Source: Tenacibaculum sp. 190524A02b
Lineage (GTDB): Bacteria; Bacteroidota; Bacteroidia; Flavobacteriales; Flavobacteriaceae
Assembly: GCF_964036645.1 (NCBI RefSeq)
Contig: NZ_OZ038525.1
Span: 1,163,501 to 1,227,500, forward strand
Direction: 5' to 3'
DNA length: 64,000 nt
Part shown: piece by piece, positions 26,813 through 35,486 of the stretch
How positions within the stretch are numbered: the stretch's first letter is position 1
Layout of the letters: each line of letters begins with the position of its first letter
The notes under the pieces: generated by a model
The model's database searches: none
The model's input: the letters and a program-made list of their open reading frames with translations, nothing else
Told to the model about the DNA's origin: nothing
Made by a program: the position numbers and the translations under genes

Positions 26813-29800
26813 TTAATATTTTATTTTAATTGTAAGTAAATAGGTTTTAGATGCTGGATTGGTAAAATAGTCTATTCCAAATCCGTTACCTACTCCTGTT
26901 TGATTGGTTTGAGGATCTACACCTAAAATATCTGTCCATAAAGCCAAGTTTCTTCCTGTTAACGTAAAATCTACTGAAGCTAGTTTTGTTTTCTTTCTAA
27001 ACCATTCAGAGTTTAAGGTATAACCAACTGTGACTTCGCTTAAGCGTGTCCATGTAGCCTTATTATAAAGCGTAAACTCATTAATTGGCGAAGATCCAAA
27101 TCCTCCTCCTCTCGTAGTATACCAGGCTTGATTCAAAAGAACAGGTCCTGCTCCAAAATCTCTAATATTTCCTCTTACTGGCATACCAGCTGGGTATACA
27201 TTACCGTTCACATCTTTTACATCTACACTAGGAGTTACTTCATTACCTACATCGGCATGTGTACCGAAATTTCCTAAGATAAAACGAGTTCTTTCAGAAA
27301 AATCGCCTCCTTGAGAGTGTTCAAAAAGTATATTAAAGTTGAATTTTTTATAATTTCCTCGCAATCCAAATCCTCCTCTCCAATCTGGATTAGGGTCTCC
27401 AATTACTCCTTGTGAAACAGCTTGTTGTGGAAATCCATTAGCATCTAAATCAAAAGAACCGTCTGGGTTTCTTTTTGCTCTTGTTCCCCATAATGCTCCC
27501 ATAGCGTGTCCCACAACAGCTCTTGAACTTACCGAACCGTCTGTTAAGGCTATAGACTCTGCACCTTTAAGACTTAAAACTTTATTTTTATTGTTATTAA
27601 AATTACCATAGAAGCTCATATTTAAATCTTGAGATTTTAAGAAATTATAATTAACATCTAATTCAATTCCTTTATTTTGAAGAGAAGCTCCATTATCCCA
27701 ACGTCTACTAGCACCAAAGCTTGGAGATATAGGTACTGGTAATATAACATCATTTACTTTGTTATAGTAATAAGTAAAACCAAGATCAAGTTTATTAAAT
27801 AAACCAAGATCAAATCCAACTTCATATTCCGTTTTTATTTCTGGCTTTAAATTAGGATTCCCTAATGTATTACTAAAACCTAATCCTCCACCAAAATCTT
27901 CAATATCTAATGGATCACTATAATCTGAAAAACTAGGATTCACATAAACAGTCTGAGCTAAATGAGGTCTAGGTCTAACTCCTACTTGACCTACTCCAAA
28001 ACGCAATTTACCTTTGGTTAAAACATTATTATCCTTCAAACTTGGTAATTGTGTAAATTGCCAAGAAGCATCAACCGAAGGATAAAAGAATCCACCTTTT
28101 ATACTAGATGCTTTTTCAAAAGCAGCAGATAAATTTAAGTATAATTGATTTTTATAATCAAAATTAGCTGCTCCAAAAAATCTAAAGCTTCTTAATTTTC
28201 TAATTAAGTTTCTTGATGGTAAAATTTCTGTTGTAATAGAAAAGCTTTGTAAAGTAGTATTGGTAATAAAATTCTCACCTCTGTTATATACACTCTTTCT
28301 ATTTTGATCATTAAAATTATAACCTAAAATATAACTTGAATTAATGTTTTCTGATAACTTTATACTATTTGTGGTAGCTATTAAATCTAAATTAAAAATA
28401 CTGTTATTAATATTATCCAATCTAAATTGCCCAGTTGTTCTGCCTGTTCCTGCTGAAAAAACAGGAAAGAAATACCTTCTTTCATCTGAGTACGTATCAT
28501 AACTTGATCTTAATTTTAAATTTAACCAATCATTAGTTTTATAATTAAAATCTGTGCTCAAAATAATTCTATCCACTTCAGTGGGGCTTTTTTGTCTGTG
28601 TAGTGTCCACAATGGATTATTATAAGCCGGGATACCTGCTCCAATATGCGATCTATACGCTCTGTGTGCTAATGGGGTTAAGACTCCATTGCTATCATAA
28701 TAATCACCTATATAATCCGTATTATCAAAATCTGGAGCACCTCTTAATAGCCCTAAAAGGACACCTGCTGTATTAGAACTTTGTTGAATTCTATTAGATG
28801 TTGTATTCGCATATTGAGTAGAGGTAGTAACATCAAACTTATCATTAAATTCATATTTACCAGTAAATCCTACATTAAGTTTTTTATAGTCACTAGTCCT
28901 TATAATCCCTTCTTGATCTACATATCCAATACTAAATCTATAATTTCCTTTTCCTCCTGCACCACTTATACTCAAATTATGTTTGGTAGAAAACGCATCT
29001 TGAAAAATAGCTTCTTTATTCTTATCCCTAAAAGTTTCCTTCGAGTTTTTAGTTTTTATTAATAAATATTCATTTCCAGATTGAGCACCAACGAAATACC
29101 CTCTTTCTACTTTGGTATAAAATTCATCAGCCGCTCCAGATCTGTCATCTATTTTATCTCCCCAAGACCTTGAATTGTTAATTCTCCAGTTACCACCAGA
29201 CCCTTGGCCATACACGCTTTGTAAAGGATGAAATGTTGCTAATTGATCTATTGATAAACTTGTTTTATATTCTACATTAACTTTTCCAGTATCTCGACCT
29301 CTTTTTGTGGTAATAACCAATACACCATTTGCAGCAGCAGATCCCCATATAGCAGCAGCAGACGCTCCTTTTAAAATATTGATGCTTTCTATATCATCAT
29401 CATTTATATCGTTTAAACGAGATTGCTGTACAGTACCTCCAGCACTAGCATTACTTCCATTAATATAATCATTACTAACAGGTACGCCATCAATAATAAT
29501 TAGAGGCTGTGTATTTCCAAAAATTGTGTTAGCTCCACGTATTTGAATACTAGAACCCGCACCAGGGTCACCATTAGAGCGAGCAATTCTAACTCCTGAT
29601 GCTTTTGCTTGTAATGAATTAATAACACTTGTTTCACCTGAAGTTTCTAAAGCTTCCGCTTTAACTTTAGAAACTGTTGCTCCTAAAGTTCTTTTATCTA
29701 CTCTTATTCCTAATGCATTTACTACTATTTCATCTAATTGCTGACTATCTTCTTTTAACAGAACATCTATTTTTGATTTTCCTGAAACAAGAATTTCTTG

Positions 29801-30034
29801 GTTTTTCATTCCTATAAAAGAAAATACTAAAATTGAATTATTGTCTTTTACTTTTAATTTGTAATTTCCTTCAAAATCTGTTTCAACACCATTCGTTGTC
29901 CCTTTTTCTACAACTGATACTCCTGGCAAAGGGCCTGTAGAATCTTTAACAATACCTGTTACCGTTTTTTGTGCAAACATACCAACTGATGTAATTAGTA
30001 ATGTTAAAAAACTTAAATAGAGTTTTTTATTCAT
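26813..30034 (-). CDS. SusC/RagA-family TonB-dependent outer-membrane transporter
   Basis: 1073 residues. Signal peptide (LSFLTLLITSVGMFAQ), then a carboxypeptidase-regulatory-like domain (VTGIVKDSTGPLPGVSVVEKG), a plug domain with the SusC hallmarks (IRGANTIFGNTQPLIIIDGVPV; NILKGASAAAIWGSAAANGVLVITTK), and a 22-strand-type barrel ending in aromatic YLLTIKIKY. It imports a substrate captured by the SusD lipoprotein, powered by TonB-ExbBD. It starts 10 bases after the M14 peptidase stop codon and ends five bases before susD, so all three are one transcript. Confidence 0.95.
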   Translation of the reverse strand: MNKKLYLSFLTLLITSVGMFAQKTVTGIVKDSTGPLPGVSVVEKGTTNGVETDFEGNYKLKVKDNNSILVFSFIGMKNQEILVSGKSKIDVLLKEDSQQLDEIVVNALGIRVDKRTLGATVSKVKAEALETSGETSVINSLQAKASGVRIARSNGDPGAGSSIQIRGANTIFGNTQPLIIIDGVPVSNDYINGSNASAGGTVQQSRLNDINDDDIESINILKGASAAAIWGSAAANGVLVITTKRGRDTGKVNVEYKTSLSIDQLATFHPLQSVYGQGSGGNWRINNSRSWGDKIDDRSGAADEFYTKVERGYFVGAQSGNEYLLIKTKNSKETFRDKNKEAIFQDAFSTKHNLSISGAGGKGNYRFSIGYVDQEGIIRTSDYKKLNVGFTGKYEFNDKFDVTTSTQYANTTSNRIQQSSNTAGVLLGLLRGAPDFDNTDYIGDYYDSNGVLTPLAHRAYRSHIGAGIPAYNNPLWTLHRQKSPTEVDRIILSTDFNYKTNDWLNLKLRSSYDTYSDERRYFFPVFSAGTGRTTGQFRLDNINNSIFNLDLIATTNSIKLSENINSSYILGYNFNDQNRKSVYNRGENFITNTTLQSFSITTEILPSRNLIRKLRSFRFFGAANFDYKNQLYLNLSAAFEKASSIKGGFFYPSVDASWQFTQLPSLKDNNVLTKGKLRFGVGQVGVRPRPHLAQTVYVNPSFSDYSDPLDIEDFGGGLGFSNTLGNPNLKPEIKTEYEVGFDLGLFNKLDLGFTYYYNKVNDVILPVPISPSFGASRRWDNGASLQNKGIELDVNYNFLKSQDLNMSFYGNFNNNKNKVLSLKGAESIALTDGSVSSRAVVGHAMGALWGTRAKRNPDGSFDLDANGFPQQAVSQGVIGDPNPDWRGGFGLRGNYKKFNFNILFEHSQGGDFSERTRFILGNFGTHADVGNEVTPSVDVKDVNGNVYPAGMPVRGNIRDFGAGPVLLNQAWYTTRGGGFGSSPINEFTLYNKATWTRLSEVTVGYTLNSEWFRKKTKLASVDFTLTGRNLALWTDILGVDPQTNQTGVGNGFGIDYFTNPASKTYLLTIKIKY

Positions 30035-30044
30035 ATATATTGAT

Positions 30045-31283
30045 TTAGTTAATATTTGATTTATTTAAAATTTTCATCATCTCTTCTGCAGTTACTTTTC
30101 CTACTACTTTAATTTTATCTCTTGGCGTAGCATCTCCAATTTCATAAGTAATTCCTACTGCATTATGTCCATATAAAAACCAACCTTTAGAAACAGGTTT
30201 TGTACTGTTTCCTGATTTTTCATTTACTTTATAGTTTGGGATATTTTTTTCTAAAGCTAAAAACCACTCATTAATAAAATTGGGAAGTGCAGTGGTTTTC
30301 CTTATCTTATTTGTATAAAAAACATCTTCATAAGTTGAATGAAAATCAAGTCCTAAAACAATTCTTCCATTATGTTTTTTACTTTGTTGTGTTATGAATT
30401 TTACAATCTGATTAATTTCTGGTTGATGATATTTAGACCAATCTCTATTGGTATCTACCCCTCCAGCATTATGACGCCAGTGTCCTAAATCTACTCCATC
30501 AGGATTTACAATTGGAAAGGCTAAAACTCTATATTTATTAAGAAACTCATTAGTTAAACTATTATCATGTAAAATAGTTTTTAAAAACTCTTGATAAGCA
30601 AAAAAACCTGTTACTTCTGGTGGATGTTGTCTTGTTAATAAAACAACAATAGGCTTATTGTTTTTTGTTCCTTTGTAAATGTCTAATACAGGTAAATTTC
30701 GTTTTAAAGTAGTTTTACCTACACTTTTTAAACGTACATAGGGTTTATTTTTTATTACACTTTTATACCAACGTTCTGTATCTTTTGAAGTAACGATCTC
30801 TTGTGCAGATACCCATGTTGTATCTTTTGAAATGTTTAATTTTAGATAAAAGTATTCGTTATTTTTAAATACCTTAGAAGAATCAATAGCACGCCAACTT
30901 GAACTCTTCGTTTTTATTTTTGGAACATATCGATGTTTAAATTCTTTAGGATACTCAAATTGAATATAAATTGATTTTGATTTTTTTGACCATATTTTAA
31001 AAGAGTAATAAGCACTATTATTTATTGGAGTATTTTCTGGTTTAATTACCGCTTTTACAATACTATCGTTTACTTTTTCAAAACCATTTAACCGCGCTGC
31101 ATCAAAATTATTGGTTGCAAAGACTTGCATATCTTTAATAGAATATACTTGGTGTTTTTGCTTATAAATTTCTTTGCTGGTAGTATCTACTGGATTTTTA
31201 AATTTAACAACTTTTACTGAATTACATCCTACAAAAAGTAAAAGTAGAACAACTAAATTTTTAAAGGTAAAACTGAATCTCAT
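30045..31283 (-). CDS. M14-family zinc carboxypeptidase lipoprotein
   Basis: 412 residues. Lipoprotein signal peptide with Cys20 (LLLLFVGC). An N-terminal beta-rich domain (about residues 30-190) precedes the M14 fold: zinc ligands His220 and Glu223 (RQHPPEV), NPDG at 260-263, HNAGGVDTNRDW (Arg280 likely binds the substrate carboxylate), third zinc ligand His315 (LDFHSTYED) and catalytic Glu381 (ITYEIGD). M14 enzymes remove C-terminal residues; some bacterial ones cleave gamma-D-Glu bonds of murein peptides. It is the first gene of the operon, which starts 86 bp from the divergent MocR start. It should trim peptides at the cell surface for SusCD uptake. Confidence 0.88.
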   Translation of the reverse strand: MRFSFTFKNLVVLLLLFVGCNSVKVVKFKNPVDTTSKEIYKQKHQVYSIKDMQVFATNNFDAARLNGFEKVNDSIVKAVIKPENTPINNSAYYSFKIWSKKSKSIYIQFEYPKEFKHRYVPKIKTKSSSWRAIDSSKVFKNNEYFYLKLNISKDTTWVSAQEIVTSKDTERWYKSVIKNKPYVRLKSVGKTTLKRNLPVLDIYKGTKNNKPIVVLLTRQHPPEVTGFFAYQEFLKTILHDNSLTNEFLNKYRVLAFPIVNPDGVDLGHWRHNAGGVDTNRDWSKYHQPEINQIVKFITQQSKKHNGRIVLGLDFHSTYEDVFYTNKIRKTTALPNFINEWFLALEKNIPNYKVNEKSGNSTKPVSKGWFLYGHNAVGITYEIGDATPRDKIKVVGKVTAEEMMKILNKSNIN

Positions 31284-31338
31284 ATAAAATTTTTCTATAT
31301 CGAGTATAAAATTATAAGGTTAAACATGTATATTGTGC

Positions 31339-31367
31339 ATACCAATTTTTTATTTTAACACATACCA
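31339..31367. promoter_or_regulatory. Two ATACCA direct repeats, candidate MocR operator
   Basis: CATACCAATTT occurs twice, each followed by TATTTTAA after a few bases, with the ATACCA cores at 31339-31344 and 31362-31367 (23 bp start to start). ATACCA direct repeats are the published half-sites of the MocR-family regulator GabR of Bacillus subtilis, though with a wider spacing there. The second copy touches the TTG start codon of the MocR gene, which would suit autorepression, and the pair lies in the divergent promoter region of the M14-SusCD operon. Confidence 0.6.
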
Positions 31368-31369
31368 AT

Positions 31370-32821
31370 TTGTATTTTAATTTTAAAAACTTATTACAAG
31401 GAACAAAAGAATGGAACCATCTAGAAACCCCTATCTACAAGAGAATATACAATTCTTTTAAAAATTTAATTTTAAATGAGGTTATACCAAATAATACTCA
31501 ATTACCACCCACGAGAGTATTAGCTAAAGATTTAGAAATTTCGAGAAGTACAGTAGTTAAAGCTTTTGATTTATTAAGTTTTGAAAGATTCATAATACCT
31601 AAAAAAGGAGCTGGTTTTTTTGTTAATTATAATTTGACTAAAAAAAGTTTGCCTAATAAAGATAACGATTTTCTTGATTATCCTAAAATTTCTAAAAAAG
31701 CGAATCTCTTTTTAAAAAATACTTATTTAAATACTGATACTTTTTCCAAAAACAATATTGCATTCAGACCTGGTTTACCTCCACTTGATATTTTTCCAAT
31801 TAATAAATGGAAAAAAATATCTAACAAGTATTGGAGAGAAGCTACTCCTACAAATTTATCATATGCTCCAGCTGAAGGTCTGGATACCTTAAGAATAAGT
31901 ATTATGAATTATCTTCGAATCTATAGAAATATAGATTGTGATTATCAGCAAATTATTATCACCTCTGGTTCTTTACATTCTTTATATTTAATTGGTAATA
32001 GTATACTAAACAAAGGGAATTCCATTGTTATGGAAAATCCTACTTTCCCAAGGGCCTATAATTTATTCAAAAGTTTAAAAGCAAACATTATTCCTTGTGA
32101 AATAGATTCTGAAGGCATTAACATTGATTCTATTAAACAGAATAATGTAAAATTTGTGTATACCACACCTTCTAACCAGTACCCTTTGGGAGTTAAAATG
32201 AGTAAAAATAGAAGAGAAGAATTACTCAATTGGGTTTCAACAAATAATTCACTAATTATTGAAGATGATTATGACCATGAATTTAGTAATTGGGACAATC
32301 CAATATCATCTTTATTTAGTTTAGATTCAGAAAAAAGAGTAATTTATATTGGTACCTTTAACAAACTACTTCACCCCTCTTTAAGAATTGGCTATATGTT
32401 AGTTCCTAAATATTTAGTTACGCCAATTAAAAGTATTTACGAACAGTCTTGTAGGTTTATTTCGGTTCATTTACAAGAGAACCTAAATGAGTTTATAATT
32501 AGAGATTATTTAAATAAACATATTAGAAATGTTATTGTTACCTCTAAAAATCGAAAAAGGATGTTTTCTGAATTGACAAAAAACTTTTTAGATATCAATT
32601 CTTCTTTTGATGGATTGCATTTAATAGGAAAAATAAAAAAAGAAGATCTAAATGATAATTTAGTTCATAAAAAGTTATTAGCTCAAAATGTTGTTGCTTA
32701 TCCCTTAAGTAACTATTATATAACTAAAAGAAAAAAACATGGACTTGTTTTAGGTTATTCTTCTGTTAATGAAAAAGTAATGAGGGAAAAAATATATAAA
32801 ATGTCTAGTACTTTAAGTTAA
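31370..32821 (+). CDS. MocR-type (GntR/aminotransferase fusion) transcriptional regulator
   Basis: 483 residues. An N-terminal winged helix (IYKRIYNSFKNLILNEVIPNN, PPTRVLAKDLEISRSTVVKAF) is joined to a fold-type I PLP-dependent domain: EGLDTLRISIMNYL, SGSLHSLYLIGN, TTPSNQYPLG, DDYDHEF and the PLP Lys332 in GTFNKLLHPSLRIGY. The start codon is TTG; an in-frame stop at 31307 and no intervening ATG leave no better choice, and the residues after it match the usual MocR N-terminus. MocR proteins sense amino acids or amines through the bound PLP. It diverges from the D-amino-acid operon and is its likely regulator. Confidence 0.92.
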   Translation: MYFNFKNLLQGTKEWNHLETPIYKRIYNSFKNLILNEVIPNNTQLPPTRVLAKDLEISRSTVVKAFDLLSFERFIIPKKGAGFFVNYNLTKKSLPNKDNDFLDYPKISKKANLFLKNTYLNTDTFSKNNIAFRPGLPPLDIFPINKWKKISNKYWREATPTNLSYAPAEGLDTLRISIMNYLRIYRNIDCDYQQIIITSGSLHSLYLIGNSILNKGNSIVMENPTFPRAYNLFKSLKANIIPCEIDSEGINIDSIKQNNVKFVYTTPSNQYPLGVKMSKNRREELLNWVSTNNSLIIEDDYDHEFSNWDNPISSLFSLDSEKRVIYIGTFNKLLHPSLRIGYMLVPKYLVTPIKSIYEQSCRFISVHLQENLNEFIIRDYLNKHIRNVIVTSKNRKRMFSELTKNFLDINSSFDGLHLIGKIKKEDLNDNLVHKKLLAQNVVAYPLSNYYITKRKKHGLVLGYSSVNEKVMREKIYKMSSTLS

Positions 32822-32926
32822 AAAAGTCAATTATCTTAATAAAAACTATTTACAGTTTTATCTATACAATAAACTACTTCGGGATATTGTAACCTTTGTA
32901 TTACTTTTACTTTTTAAAACTTAAAT

Positions 32927-33526
32927 TTAATAATACAACCTAAAATCCAGTAGTTTGCACAGTTTATAATGTTTTTGGTAAAGTTGTTCTACCACCTCAA
33001 ACATATTATCATCCTCTTTAAATAGATTAAAGAACACTTTATCTAAATTAGAACTCGTTATTCCATTAAATTCATTCCCATAGCCAGAAATGGCTTTAGC
33101 ACCTGTAATATCTAAAAAATACTGTGCCTCCTCTTCGTCTAAATCAAGCACTTTCGCATTTGAAAAATGTAATACTTTATCATTTAATCTCCCTTCAAAA
33201 ATCTCAGCAATTTCCTGTAAACTATAATAGTAATCATTTAAACAAATACTATTGGCTTCTCCTGTCATTACCAAATAAATGATTTCATAGTTTTTAAAAT
33301 TATGATCATCTAAAACCAAGGTATTTAAACTAGCTTCTAAACCTTCAATAGTATCGCAGGTTTTATGAATACTGGCAATTCCATATTGCATGGTTAAGGC
33401 CTCTAGTTTTTCTTGTGTTGGCGTAACCTTGTCTACTTCTATGTCATGAACAGCTTCTAAACAGAATATAAAATAATCTGTATTTGTAAATTGTTCTTGG
33501 GGTAATTGTTGTCTTTTTTCTAACAA
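32927..33526 (-). CDS. Protein of unknown function, cytosolic
   Basis: 199 residues, acidic, no signal peptide or membrane segment. I recall similar proteins in Flavobacteriaceae but no assigned function. Visible features are a start with FIFCLEAVHDIEVDKVTPTQ, a central segment IIYLVMTGEANSICLNDYYYSLQEIAEIFEG, then ISGYGNEFNGITSSNLD. Alternating hydrophobic strands (YEIIYLVM; KVLHFSNAKVL; AKAISGYG) suggest an alpha/beta sandwich. It lies alone between the MocR regulator (convergent) and the M50-like gene (divergent). Confidence 0.75.
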   Translation of the reverse strand: MLEKRQQLPQEQFTNTDYFIFCLEAVHDIEVDKVTPTQEKLEALTMQYGIASIHKTCDTIEGLEASLNTLVLDDHNFKNYEIIYLVMTGEANSICLNDYYYSLQEIAEIFEGRLNDKVLHFSNAKVLDLDEEEAQYFLDITGAKAISGYGNEFNGITSSNLDKVFFNLFKEDDNMFEVVEQLYQKHYKLCKLLDFRLYY

Positions 33527-33671
33527 GTTTCAGGGTTTATAAAAATAAAATGCAAAAATAAGACAACCCTTTTATTTTTTACTTATCAGTTAAAAATAAT
33601 CAAGTAATGCAAAAACATTTATTACAGGATTTTTTTTGATATTTGCATCTGAGAAAAATAAAATATATGCT

Positions 33672-34850
33672 ATGCTATTTTTTTACTACTTAGTTTTCTT
33701 ATTTCTTTTTACGATAATATTAAGACCTTTTTCTACTTTAATTCATGAATTAGGACATGGTATTCCTGCATTATTACTAACAAATAAGAAAGTAACATTA
33801 TATTTAGGTTCTTATGGAGATCCAAAAGAAAGTGTAAAAGTAGTTATTGGAAGATTAGAACTTTTTTTTAATAAAAAACCGTTTAACTGGAATATTGGGC
33901 TTTGTGTGTTAGAGCAAGAAATACTTTCTGTTAATAAACAAATAGTCATTAATTTAATGGGACCTATAGCTTCATTAGGTCTATCTATATTTTTAAGTTA
34001 TTTAGTTTTTTTTACTGAGTTAAATGACTATGTTAAGTATATTTTGTTTTTTTTCAATGTTTCAACTTATTACGATTTCTTCATTAATATTGTTCCTAGT
34101 AAAAATGCTATAGAACTTTATGATGGAACTACCGTTTTTAATGATGGAAAACAAATATTAAATTTATTGAAGTTTAAAAAAACACCTATTGAATATAATC
34201 TTGGAGTTGAACATTATAACAACCAAGAATATGATCTTGCTGCTGTAGAATTTGAAAAAATTTATGAAAAAGGTTATCGTGAAAGAGTTATTTACCAATT
34301 ATTAATTAGTGCTTATTTACAGATTAAAGATTATGATAATGCGTTAAGAGTTAATAATATATACTGTAATGAATTTAAAAATAAACTTGATTCAAATGAT
34401 TACAGTAACTCAGGACTCATAAAATCTTTTTTTGGTGCATATAATGAGGCATTGACTGACTACCAAAAAGCTATTGAACTTAATCCTAAAAATAGTATTG
34501 CACTTAATAATAGAGGTTATACTTATAATATAATAGAAGATTATGAAAATGCATTAAAGGATTTTGAAGAAGCAATAGCACTAGAAGAAAATTTTGCTTA
34601 TGCATTAAATAATAGAGGTTTTGCAAAGATTAAACTTGGTAAAAAAGAAGAAGGTTTTAAAGACCTTGAAAAGTCAATGACATTAGATGATGCTAATTCA
34701 TATTGTCATCTTAATTTTGGTATTTATCATTATGATAATGGTGACTATAAAAAAGCTTTACAATACTATAAAAAAGCAAAAGAACTTGATACTACAACAT
34801 ACTTACTTGACAAGTACATAGAACAGGTAAAGCAAAAATTACGTGTATAG
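33672..34850 (+). CDS. Membrane protein with M50-like HExxH motif and TPR repeats
   Basis: I choose the ATG at 33672 (392 residues) over an upstream TTG. The first 165 residues are a membrane region with a putative zinc motif HELGH (TLIHELGHGIPALL) inside the first helix, a VINLMGPIASLGLSIFLSYL helix, and YYDFFINIVPSKNAIELYDG, which loosely resembles the NPDG third-ligand region of M50 site-2 proteases (here N-I-V-P-S-K…D-G). The remainder holds about five TPR repeats (for example ALTDYQKAIELNPKNSIALNNRGYTYNI). M50 proteases cleave within membranes; the TPRs may recruit substrates. Whether it is catalytically active is open. Confidence 0.75.
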   Translation: MLFFYYLVFLFLFTIILRPFSTLIHELGHGIPALLLTNKKVTLYLGSYGDPKESVKVVIGRLELFFNKKPFNWNIGLCVLEQEILSVNKQIVINLMGPIASLGLSIFLSYLVFFTELNDYVKYILFFFNVSTYYDFFINIVPSKNAIELYDGTTVFNDGKQILNLLKFKKTPIEYNLGVEHYNNQEYDLAAVEFEKIYEKGYRERVIYQLLISAYLQIKDYDNALRVNNIYCNEFKNKLDSNDYSNSGLIKSFFGAYNEALTDYQKAIELNPKNSIALNNRGYTYNIIEDYENALKDFEEAIALEENFAYALNNRGFAKIKLGKKEEGFKDLEKSMTLDDANSYCHLNFGIYHYDNGDYKKALQYYKKAKELDTTTYLLDKYIEQVKQKLRV

Positions 34851-34961
34851 ATTCAATTTAATGCATATTTACACTTACTTATTAACCTAAGTTCGATTAT
34901 TATAAAAAATAACATTTAAACTTCTTATTGTCAGTTTGAGTACTTTTGAGATAGAAAAGAT

Positions 34962-35194
34962 TTGTACAAGATTTTTTTTGAGAGAAAAAAGTTTGTACAG
35001 CTTTGTACAAGAAAAAAAAACAAAAAAAAAGTTTGTACAAGACAGATTGGTACACCCTTGTACAAGAAAATTTTTCAGAAAAAAAAGTTTGTACAGCTTT
35101 GTACAAGAAAAAAAATGCAAAAAAAAAGTTTGTACAAGACAGATTGGTACACCTTTGTACAAGAAAATTTTTCAGAAAAAAAAGTTTGTACAGT
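34962..35194. repeat. 96-97 bp tandem repeat studded with TTGTACAA palindromes
   Basis: Units starting GTTTGTACAG lie at 34991, 35087 and 35184; the first two are full and nearly identical, the third is cut after a few bases. Each unit contains three TTGTACAA palindromes and one TTGTACAG variant, separated by A-rich tracts and the segment GACAGATTGGTACACC. An additional TTGTACAA lies just upstream at 34962. At least seven exact palindromes occur within about 200 bp. Confidence 0.9.
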
Positions 35195-35336
35195 TATATT
35201 ATAAGAAAAAGCATCAATACCCTTTTACTTTTAATTGTATAGTGGTTATAAAATAGTTAGTTAAAAAGTTACACTTAAAAACTATTTATTAATAATTGTT
35301 TAACTTTTACTTAATATACAGTATTTTAATCCTTTA

Positions 35337-35417
35337 TAGTTTTGCCGTGTAATTGAATCCTATAAGATTTGATTATTTCCCTTAAATATGCTGTATCCCC
35401 TTGATGCAGCTTTTTTT
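35337..35417 (+). ncRNA. Candidate short transcript: promoter box plus terminator hairpin
   Basis: A TAGTTTTG box (TAnnTTTG, the -7 element of Bacteroidota) at 35337-35344 is followed 45 bp later by a 7-bp stem (GCTGTAT/ATGCAGC, one G-U pair, loop CCCCTTG) and seven T residues ending at 35417. No frame lies between them. A small RNA of roughly 70 nt is possible; alternatively the hairpin only ends readthrough from the M50-like gene or the repeat. No clear -33 TTG at the usual distance. Confidence 0.3.
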
Positions 35418-35486
35418 GTTTTACTAATAACCTGTTTTTTTATATTTTCGATTAAATATCCCGTATGCTTACATGGGTGCAACTTA

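Larger units (their letters stand above)
34851..35486. other. 636 bp without a gene; tandem repeat and small hairpins
   Basis: The region holds the 96-97 bp tandem repeat, then an AT-rich stretch, a TAGTTTTG box at 35337-35344 and a terminator-like hairpin at 35390-35417 on the plus strand. The open frames that cross the repeat in several phases on both strands are low-complexity Lys/Phe-rich artefacts, not genes. Confidence 0.6.

Noticed and set aside
25374..30034. Polysaccharide utilisation locus
   Set aside because: A SusCD pair is present, but there are no glycoside hydrolases, lyases or sulfatases; peptidase and D-aminoacylase genes replace them.
34962..35194. Similarity of GTTTGTACAA to recombination-cloning attB core sequence, suggesting vector contamination
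   Set aside because: Only the short TTTGTACAA core matches; the flanks differ, and the unit is repeated in a natural AT-rich context.
34962..35194. CRISPR array
   Set aside because: The repeat unit is 96-97 bp with no alternation of conserved repeats and unique spacers, and no cas genes are present.
34887..35256. Several overlapping open frames of 68-106 codons on both strands across the tandem repeat
   Set aside because: They are open because the DNA is A/T-rich and repetitive; the products are Lys/Phe runs with no family features, and phases conflict.
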